This document shows, piece by piece, positions 1-4,566 of a stretch of DNA of 8,128 bases. Source of the DNA: JBBDIO01 sp040880365 (GTDB lineage: Bacteria; Chloroflexota; Anaerolineae; Caldilineales; Caldilineaceae). The DNA lies in the NCBI GenBank assembly GCA_040880365.1, contig JBBDIO010000036.1:1-8128 (forward strand), given 5' to 3'. Numbering within the stretch: position 1 is the first letter of the stretch; every line of letters begins with the position of its first letter. The position numbers and the translations under genes were made by a program. The notes under the pieces are model-generated. The model was not told the DNA's origin. It saw only the letters and a program-made list of their open reading frames with translations, and searched no databases.

Positions 1-14
1 TCTCTGCTGCCCGT

Positions 15-34
15 GTCACCGCAGGAGCGGTGAC
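15..34. repeat. Perfect 8-bp inverted repeat (hairpin)
   Basis: GTCACCGC (15-22) is followed by a 4-base loop AGGA and its exact reverse complement GCGGTGAC (27-34). The stem is G+C-rich and would be stable in RNA. No run of T follows it, so a standard rho-independent terminator is not supported. It could still mark the 3' end of a transcript entering from the left. Confidence 0.45.
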
Positions 35-160
35 CTACTTAACCGTCAAATAACGACCTCCTCAATCGCGCATCGTCTTTATCAAAGACCCGATAGAGAG
101 ATGAGAAAGATCAGGGAAATCCCTGACAAAATGGGCAGAAGTATGGGGAATCTCCCGATA

Positions 161-195
161 TTCAAGCCGTCTGTGCACGTCTATAATCGAGACGT
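161..195 (+). promoter_or_regulatory. Candidate promoter with its -10 box inside an inverted repeat
   Basis: A perfect TATAAT sits at 182-187. It is enclosed by ACGTCT (177-182) and its exact reverse complement AGACGT (190-195), with a palindromic GTGCAC just upstream (173-178). The best -35 match is TTCAAG at 161-166, with a short 15-bp spacer, so that half is weak. If used, the promoter would give the gene at 313 a leader of about 120 nt. An inverted repeat framing the -10 box is a common operator arrangement, but no regulator gene is nearby to support this. Confidence 0.35.
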
Positions 196-312
196 AATGA
201 CAAACGGTACGGTAGCTGCCAGAATAAAAAATGAAATCGATGGGTCATAGATAATGATCCTCGATGGCAATCTCCAGTAGCTATATCAAATATCAGAATG
301 AAGGAGAATTCA

Positions 313-945
313 ATGTCTTACCTATCACATCGACTTTCGGCCGCCATGTGGGCTAGAGTTCTGATACTCTGGCTGACCCTAGCCATTGCAGCCCTTGTGC
401 TCGGAGCGTTTGCCATCGGCATGGGCATATTTATCCGGGGCAATATCTACGATGAACTCGCCTCCCAGCAAATCAGTTTTCCTGCTGCAGAAAACCTGAC
501 AGACGCGGAGCGGGCAATCCCCGGTGTAGAAGAAAATGCCGGACTGCCCATTACAACCGGTAACCAGGCGATGGCGTATGCAGAGTATATATTGTTGCAT
601 ATGACGGAATCTGCCGAAGAGGCTGGTTACCCCGGTGCAGCTTATGCCACTCTGGGCGGACCGCAAAGAGAGCTGCGAGCAGAGGTTGCGGCAGCCCAGG
701 AAGCGGGCGATGAAGAGGCGTTGGCAGATGCTCAGCAGCGTCTTGACACAGTAACCGGGCTGCGCAATTCGATGTTGACAGGCAGCAATCTGCGCGGCAA
801 TCTGCTATCGGCGTTCGGTTGGGACAATGTAGGCCTGGGCATCATCGTAGCCGGCGCGTTCATATGTCTGCTGGCACTGGTCTTCTTCCTACTCTTGATC
901 TTCGAGCGGAGACGCGGACATTTGCCTCCCACGCAAGAAATCTAA
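313..945 (+). CDS. Two-TM membrane protein of unknown function (LigA-misnamed family)
   Basis: A 210-residue protein with membrane segments at about 17-40 and 174-197. Between them lies a hydrophilic, Ala/Glu-rich region (about 42-170) that is probably extracytoplasmic. The ATG at 313 is preferred over an in-frame ATG at 298 because AAGGAG at 301-306 sits 6 bases before it. Motifs such as ELASQQISFP just after the first segment, NQAMAYAEYILLH near 84-96 and LRGNLLSAFGW before the second segment resemble, from memory, a family in Actinobacteria and Chloroflexota often labelled 'aromatic ring-opening dioxygenase LigA'. No dioxygenase metal site is visible, so that name is probably an annotation error. 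Residues about 115-150 form a charged, coil-like stretch that seems longer than in the relatives I recall. Function unknown. The gene stands alone and ends in a shared terminator. Confidence 0.85.
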   Translation: MSYLSHRLSAAMWARVLILWLTLAIAALVLGAFAIGMGIFIRGNIYDELASQQISFPAAENLTDAERAIPGVEENAGLPITTGNQAMAYAEYILLHMTESAEEAGYPGAAYATLGGPQRELRAEVAAAQEAGDEEALADAQQRLDTVTGLRNSMLTGSNLRGNLLSAFGWDNVGLGIIVAGAFICLLALVFFLLLIFERRRGHLPPTQEI

Positions 946-951
946 CAAACG

Positions 952-978
952 TTATGTTTGTAATGTTTGTAATGTTTG
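952..978. repeat. Three tandem 9-bp units in the 3' flank
   Basis: TTATGTTTG (952-960) is followed by two exact copies of TAATGTTTG (961-969 and 970-978), then TAAAAAG. The array lies immediately after the stop codon at 943-945 and just before the terminator hairpin. ACAAAC at 945-950 can also pair with GTTTGT at 956-961. The array probably arose by replication slippage. No function is evident. Confidence 0.8.
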
Positions 979-985
979 TAAAAAG

Positions 986-1032
986 TAAAAACGCAGGTTA
1001 CGCAGCTCCCCACTGCGTAACCTGCGTTTTTA
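986..1032. terminator. Bidirectional rho-independent terminator
   Basis: A perfect 20-bp inverted repeat occupies 986-1005 and 1013-1032 with a 7-base loop CTCCCCA (1006-1012). The stem core is CGCAGGTTACGCAG, with a run of five A on the left arm and five T on the right. Read from either strand the hairpin therefore ends in a U-tract. It sits between the convergent genes ending at 945 (+) and 1080 (-), exactly where a shared terminator is expected. ACGCAG also occurs twice as a direct repeat within the left arm, around a GTT. Confidence 0.92.
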
Positions 1033-1079
1033 GATCATAGCCTCACGGCTGCCCCGTCTCACTTCTAAAAGTCTGATAG

Positions 1080-2303
1080 CTATCCCACCGTGGTGCGCAA
1101 CACTTCAAAAATCGCCGGACCATAGGTGCGTGCCTTCCAAGGCCCAATGTTCGAAATTTCCTGGAGGGCGGCTTCGCTCTGGGGTTGTCGTTTCGCCATC
1201 TCCATCAACGCCTCATTGTTAAACACAATATCCGGCGCGACCCCGCGCGCTTCGGCAGTGGCCGTGCGCCATTTGCGCAACGCATCGAAACGGGCCTGGA
1301 TATCCTTGTCGGGGATCTGGTCGGGGCGGGTAGATTCGGGCAAATCGGGCAACGGCGCACGCTGTCCCTGGCGGATGGCTTCTACCAGATTTTCCCCATA
1401 ACGCTTCAAATGTCCTTCGGAAATGCCTTTGACATCGCGCAGCGCATGGACCCGGCTGGGTTGTTCTTGCGCCAGATCGACCAGCACCTGATTCGTGAAA
1501 ATCTTGAAAGGTGGAATATTGCGCCGTGCCGCTTCGGTTTCGCGCCAGGTCCAGAGTGCCTGAAGCACGTTGGTGGCTTCGCGCGGCACCGCGCGCGATT
1601 CCTTCATCTGCCAGACCGTGCGCGTGCTTTCTTCGCGCGCAAAGAAATCGAGCTGCGTTAAGAATCCAAACGCCTCCTGCGCCTCTTCCCAGCGGTCAGC
1701 CGCCCGCAGTTCGGCCTTCTGTTGGGCCACCAGCGCCAGCAGATAGTGCGTATCCATCTGGGCATAGGCGATCTGATCGGCGGACAGGGGGCGGCGTCCC
1801 CAATCGGTGCGCTGCATCCGCTTGTCGCTCTTCACGCCAAAGCGTTCTTCCAGAATCGCGGCCAGCGCCGCACGCGGCCATCCCAGAATCCGCGCGGCCA
1901 ACTGGGTATCAAACATCTGCCCAAAGGTGAAATCGAAATCGCGCTGGAGCAACAGAATATCATTTTCGGCGGCGTGCATAATGATCTCACGCGCCGGATC
2001 GGCCACGACCGGCTGCAACGGGCGCAGATCCGGCACGCCCAGCGGGTCGATCAGAAAATCCACGACATCCAGGTCCATGTCTGCCAAATCATCCGTGTCG
2101 CGGCTGGCAGTGGCGGCAGATGCTGCCGCGCCGGGCGCGGGGATGGTGATCTGGATCAGACAGACGCGCGGGTGATAGCTATAGAGGCTGTCGCTTTCGG
2201 TGTCAATGGCAATTTGCGGGCTGTCCAGCAACCGGGGCAGAATCTGCGTCAGTTCGTCGGGCTGTTGCACGAGAGTGGGCAATTGTGTACGCTGTTGGGT
2301 CAT
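1080..2303 (-). CDS. rnd: Ribonuclease D (DEDDy 3'-5' exoribonuclease with two HRDC domains)
   Basis: A 407-residue cytoplasmic exonuclease that in well-studied bacteria trims the 3' ends of tRNA precursors and other small RNAs with two divalent metal ions. All DEDDy motifs are visible: Exo I as IDTESDSL (D34, E36), Exo II as MHAAENDILLL (D115), and Exo III as YAQMD (Y180, D184). FDTQLAARILGW at 131-142 is also typical. Two HRDC nucleic-acid-binding domains follow at about 245-312 and 335-403, as in E. coli RNase D, which is slightly shorter. The extra length is mainly an Ala- then Asp-rich insertion at about 54-80, between two strands of the catalytic fold. The start at 2303 gives the expected N-terminus but has no Shine-Dalgarno sequence; a leaderless transcript is possible. 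The gene is monocistronic, facing away from the operon at 2756. Confidence 0.95.
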   Translation of the reverse strand: MTQQRTQLPTLVQQPDELTQILPRLLDSPQIAIDTESDSLYSYHPRVCLIQITIPAPGAAASAATASRDTDDLADMDLDVVDFLIDPLGVPDLRPLQPVVADPAREIIMHAAENDILLLQRDFDFTFGQMFDTQLAARILGWPRAALAAILEERFGVKSDKRMQRTDWGRRPLSADQIAYAQMDTHYLLALVAQQKAELRAADRWEEAQEAFGFLTQLDFFAREESTRTVWQMKESRAVPREATNVLQALWTWRETEAARRNIPPFKIFTNQVLVDLAQEQPSRVHALRDVKGISEGHLKRYGENLVEAIRQGQRAPLPDLPESTRPDQIPDKDIQARFDALRKWRTATAEARGVAPDIVFNNEALMEMAKRQPQSEAALQEISNIGPWKARTYGPAIFEVLRTTVG

Positions 2304-2312
2304 GAGATTTTG

Positions 2313-2340
2313 GCTATACGCTATCTGGCAAGTGGCTCAA
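2313..2340 (-). promoter_or_regulatory. Candidate promoter for the RNase D gene
   Basis: On the minus strand TTGAGC (2340-2335) and TATAGC (2318-2313) are separated by 16 bp, each matching four of six consensus positions. The -10 box ends 9 bases before the ATG, so transcription would start only about 2-4 bases before the first codon. No purine-rich ribosome binding site precedes that codon, which fits a leaderless or nearly leaderless message. This is a pattern match only. Confidence 0.35.
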
Positions 2341-2348
2341 TGGCTGGG

Positions 2349-2376
2349 TTGGGTAGTGCCACTGATTCTGTATAAT
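2349..2376 (+). promoter_or_regulatory. Candidate promoter P1 with perfect TATAAT
   Basis: TTGGGT (2349-2354) and TATAAT (2371-2376) are 16 bp apart on the + strand, facing the operon at 2756. The -10 box is perfect while the -35 box matches three of six positions. A second perfect TATAAT lies 14 bp downstream (2385-2390) because the unit is duplicated, but it has no matching -35. If used, the leader would be about 370 nt. Confidence 0.35.
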
Positions 2377-2420
2377 CAATTCTGTATAATCATTTGGGTG
2401 AAATTATTTGGGTAGAATCG
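2365..2420. repeat. 14-bp tandem repeat: two exact copies and two decayed copies
   Basis: ATTCTGTATAATCA occurs at 2365-2378 and again, identically and head to tail, at 2379-2392. The next two 14-bp units, TTTGGGTGAAATTA (2393-2406) and TTTGGGTAGAATCG (2407-2420), keep the register and share about 8-9 of 14 positions with the first. ATTTGGGT also recurs exactly 14 bp apart (2392 and 2406). The exact copies each hold a TATAAT. Confidence 0.85.
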
Positions 2421-2457
2421 GTAGATCGGGCGCGCAGCTTCCATAGTGGGAGAGCGG

Positions 2458-2487
2458 TTGTCCACATCCTTGTTCATCATTTACAAT
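2458..2487 (+). promoter_or_regulatory. Candidate promoter P2
   Basis: TTGTCC (2458-2463) and TACAAT (2482-2487) are separated by 18 bp, matching four and five of six consensus positions. It faces the operon starting at 2756 and would leave a leader of about 260 nt. The -10 hexamer is part of a 14-bp duplication, so a second TACAAT lies at 2498-2503 without a good -35. Pattern match only. Confidence 0.35.
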
Positions 2488-2503
2488 GGTCATCATTTAC
2501 AAT
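2474..2503. repeat. 14-bp direct repeat, spacing 16 bp
   Basis: TCATCATTTACAAT occurs at 2474-2487 and again at 2490-2503, identical in all 14 positions and separated by GG. Each copy ends in the -10-like hexamer TACAAT. The spacing is close to one and a half helical turns. Confidence 0.85.
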
Positions 2504-2686
2504 ACGCATAGTGTCTGCATACTGCCTGGGTAGACAGGCCATGTTACCCGGTTGCGCGCAGCCCTGTCAAACTCGCGGCGTCCATCCCCGGCGACTTCCC
2601 GGCTGCGGCCCACCCGTTGAGATGCCCAGTCGAGCACGCGCTGTCGTCGTGCCGTATCCAAATTCATACCCTGCGATCTATCCAAT

Positions 2687-2711
2687 TGCAGTTTGTTTTG
2701 TGCAGTTTGTT
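2687..2711. repeat. 11-bp direct repeat, spacing 14 bp
   Basis: TGCAGTTTGTT occurs at 2687-2697 and 2701-2711, identical, with three bases TTG between the copies. It lies in the A+T-rich stretch just upstream of the operon start. Confidence 0.75.
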
Positions 2712-2717
2712 CGTAAG

Positions 2718-2741
2718 AGTGTCTATTCATAGTGTCTATTC
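2718..2741. repeat. 11-bp direct repeat, spacing 13 bp, next to the operon start
   Basis: AGTGTCTATTC occurs at 2718-2728 and 2731-2741, identical, with AT between the copies. Each copy contributes a -10-like TATTCA or TATTCT (2724-2729 and 2737-2742). The second copy directly precedes the ribosome binding site AGAGGAG at 2745-2751, so a duplication here affects the translation leader or a promoter. Confidence 0.8.
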
Positions 2742-2755
2742 TATAGAGGAGATGC

Positions 2756-3877
2756 GTGTTGGCAGCAGCAACCAGCGACCCCCAGGAACAAGCACGATTG
2801 GCGCGCGTAGCTCACGACCGCAACGGCCTGTGGATCGCCACCAGCATCGAAATTCTCGGCCTTATCGTCTTTGTGGGGCTATTCAACTTCCTCTTTCCCA
2901 GCCTGGGCGCCAACCTGGACGGCGCGCCGCTCATCGGCCTGGGATTGCTCTTTAGCCTGATCCCCGCCGCCCTGTGGCTGGTCTTCTTCTATCGCCGGGA
3001 TCGCCTGGATGCCGAACCCAAACAGATGGTATTCAATCTCTTTTTGCTGGGCGCGCTGGTCACAGCCGCACTGCGCGGACCGATCCTCGATGGCGCATTC
3101 CAGATTCAAGCGTGGCTCTATAGCACCTGGTGGGCGCATTTGTTGGGTGGCGTGCTGGTCGTGGGCATGGTCGAACAATTTCTCATCTTTGCCACCGTGC
3201 GCTATGCCATCTTCAAACATTCCGAATTCGACGAACGCGTAGATGGCATCGTCTATGCCATCGCGGTCGGGCTGGGCATGGCAACTATCCTCAACTTTCA
3301 ATATGTGTGGTCACACGGCGGTGTGGATCTGGGCATCGGTTCCATCCGCATGGTGATCAATGCCCTGGCCTATGCCAGCTTTGCAGGCGTGGTGGGCTAT
3401 GTGTTGGGGCAAGGCCGTTTTGAAAAAGTGCCCATCTACTATATTCCCGCGGGCATTTCGGTGGCGGCGCTTTTCAACGGGCTATTCTTCTATGCCCTGG
3501 ATCGCACCGTGGCCCAATCGCTGACCTATAATCCGTGGGGCGATCTGATCTTTGCGGGCATCATCGCGGCCCTCACCGCGGCGGTGCTTTTCTGGCTGAT
3601 TGCCCGCGCCAATGAAGAAACGCTGCGTCTGGCCGGGCAGACCGTCCGCGACGGAAATATTGATGACTCGGATGCGCACCGGCGACGCGGCCTGCCGCCC
3701 GCACTGGTGCCTGCAATCGCGGCCCAGCACGCCGCAGAATCCGCGACAGTATCCGCCGCAGAAGCAACCGCACTGCCTGATGACCCGGAAACAGACGATG
3801 ATACCAGTGATAAAAAAAATACGACGCCCAAAGATCAGGTCGGAGATCAAGCCAATGATCAAGGAGGTGTTGCGTGA
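2756..3877 (+). CDS. PrsW-family polytopic membrane protein, predicted inactive protease
   Basis: A 373-residue protein with about eight membrane segments (roughly 27-49, 58-79, 90-110, 126-150, 163-184, 196-219, 226-247 and 263-284) and a hydrophilic, probably disordered C-terminal tail of about 85 residues. The framework is that of PrsW-type intramembrane proteases: FYRRDRLDAEPK then FLLGALVTA (78-103), EFDERVDGIVYAIAVGLG (157-174) and GYVLGQGRF (214-222). Catalytic positions are lost. By my recalled alignment to Bacillus PrsW, the EExxK site is E140-Q141-x-x-I144, the second-motif Glu is L179, the third-motif His is Y206, and the last His and Asp are N241 and F245. A scaffold or regulatory role is therefore more likely than proteolysis. 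AGGAG at 2747-2751 lies 4 bases before the GTG used here; a TTG at 2759, 7 bases away, is an alternative. It is the first gene of an overlapping operon. Confidence 0.85.
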   Translation: MLAAATSDPQEQARLARVAHDRNGLWIATSIEILGLIVFVGLFNFLFPSLGANLDGAPLIGLGLLFSLIPAALWLVFFYRRDRLDAEPKQMVFNLFLLGALVTAALRGPILDGAFQIQAWLYSTWWAHLLGGVLVVGMVEQFLIFATVRYAIFKHSEFDERVDGIVYAIAVGLGMATILNFQYVWSHGGVDLGIGSIRMVINALAYASFAGVVGYVLGQGRFEKVPIYYIPAGISVAALFNGLFFYALDRTVAQSLTYNPWGDLIFAGIIAALTAAVLFWLIARANEETLRLAGQTVRDGNIDDSDAHRRRGLPPALVPAIAAQHAAESATVSAAEATALPDDPETDDDTSDKKNTTPKDQVGDQANDQGGVA

Positions 3878-4566
3878 GTGCGCTGCTTGAACATTTACGC
3901 CGCCCCAGTGTCACCAATGAACCGCCGACCGCCGGCACAATCCGCCGCAACGATGTGGCGACCCTGATCTGGGTGGCATTTGTACTGGTGCTGGGCTTTG
4001 GCATCCGCAACAATGCCCTGAGCGCGGGCAAAGTTGTCACCCTGGGCGATGACCTGCTCCAGATCACCCTGCCTGCGGGCTGGGTACAGGGCACACGCCC
4101 CCTGGCCGACGCACCACCGGCTGCGCCTCTTGGCCCCAATGAATATGCAGTCTCAGTCTGGAATTCGCGCAGTCCCAGCCAGTTCGATGCCACCATCGAC
4201 ATCCACGCGCGGCACACACGCCCCGGCGACAACCTCGCCACGGTGCGCGCGGCGCTGGGCCTGCGCCGTAGCCAGGAGCTTTCCCGCTATCGCGAGTTGC
4301 AGGCCGAAGCCGTGACCGTACTGAATCTGGTGCCCGGCACTCTGATCACCTATGCCCATGTGGCCGATCCCACCCGCAGCACAGGCGCACTCGCGCCGCC
4401 GGTTGTGGTCCAGGGACAAGACCTGATCTTCCTCTATCGAGAGCATGTCTTTCGGATTACCGTGGCGGCCGATCTCGCCACCTGGGAAACCGAAGCCACC
4501 GGATTTGACCGTGTTTTTCGTAGCCTGAGCCTGCGGGCTGCTGCTGTACAGGAGGTTTTGCCCTGA
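3874..4566 (+). CDS. Single-pass membrane protein with an exported domain, function unknown
   Basis: A 230-residue protein with a short charged cytoplasmic N-terminus (1-27), one membrane segment at about 28-44, and an extracytoplasmic domain from about 50 to 220. The domain starts with a beta-type stretch ending in ITLPAGW (64-70). It ends with the pattern GQDLIFLYREHVFRITVAA (181-199) followed by FDRVFRSLSL (211-220). This layout resembles small exported alpha/beta domains of the PsbP/Mog1 or DUF1795 kind, but that is a structural guess without a sequence match. The GTG start overlaps the previous stop by four bases and is preceded by a strong AAGGAGG at 3861-3867. Its own stop shares one base with the start of the protease gene, so all three are probably made in a fixed ratio. 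There is no catalytic signature, which suggests a sensor, adaptor or inhibitor role for the protease. Confidence 0.85.
   Translation: MSALLEHLRRPSVTNEPPTAGTIRRNDVATLIWVAFVLVLGFGIRNNALSAGKVVTLGDDLLQITLPAGWVQGTRPLADAPPAAPLGPNEYAVSVWNSRSPSQFDATIDIHARHTRPGDNLATVRAALGLRRSQELSRYRELQAEAVTVLNLVPGTLITYAHVADPTRSTGALAPPVVVQGQDLIFLYREHVFRITVAADLATWETEATGFDRVFRSLSLRAAAVQEVLP

Larger units (their letters stand above)
1..312. other. Leader region without a clear gene, rich in short inverted repeats
   Basis: No convincing gene lies here. The stretch is visibly less G+C-rich than the operon further right. It holds five short inverted repeats: 15-34 (8-bp perfect stem, 4-base loop), 72-94 (6 bp plus 3 bp across a CC bulge), 111-126 (7 bp, 2-base spacer), 177-195 (6 bp, 7-base loop enclosing TATAAT) and 242-260 (7 pairs including one G-T, 5-base loop). 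The sequence TCGATGG occurs twice (237-243 and 261-267). One frame is open from the left edge to a TAG at 248-250, so the tail of an upstream gene cannot be excluded. Its only good internal ATG, at 101, has no proper ribosome binding site and its codon choice does not resemble the neighbours. Confidence 0.6.
2304..2755. other. Divergent intergenic region built of short tandem duplications
   Basis: About 450 bp separate the divergent RNase D gene and the operon at 2756. The two ends (about 2360-2510 and 2680-2750) are A+T-rich. The middle (about 2520-2660) is G+C-rich like coding DNA but has no convincing gene. Four direct duplications with unit spacing 13-16 bp lie in the A+T-rich parts, and three carry -10-like hexamers. 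A 77-codon open frame on the minus strand (2730-2497) covers the G+C-rich middle but has no ribosome binding site and no recognisable motif. No terminator or structured RNA is evident. Confidence 0.7.

Noticed and set aside
2..250. Frame open from the left edge to TAG at 248-250 (ATG at 101)
   Set aside because: No ribosome binding site at the ATG, mixed codon choice unlike the neighbours, no recognisable motif, and the frame overlaps several hairpins. It remains possible as the tail of a gene starting outside the window.
952..978. 9-bp tandem units considered as a replication or plasmid iteron array, or a CRISPR-like array
   Set aside because: Only three short units with no spacers, no replication protein, and a position directly after a stop codon; slippage is the simpler explanation.
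1722..2375. Open frame of 217 codons antisense to RNase D
   Set aside because: It lies opposite a gene with all RNase D motifs intact, is low in recognisable protein features, and is expected from G+C-rich third positions on the other strand.
2752..2955. ATG at 2752 near the AGGAG of the PrsW-like gene
   Set aside because: It is in a different frame that ends at 2955 and encodes an Arg/Pro/Ser-rich shadow. The ATG also directly abuts the AGGAG, too close for efficient initiation; GTG 2756 or TTG 2759 opens the real frame.
3573..4241. Open frame of 222 codons antisense across the junction of two operon genes
   Set aside because: It overlaps two translationally coupled genes with good signals; no motif or start signal supports it.
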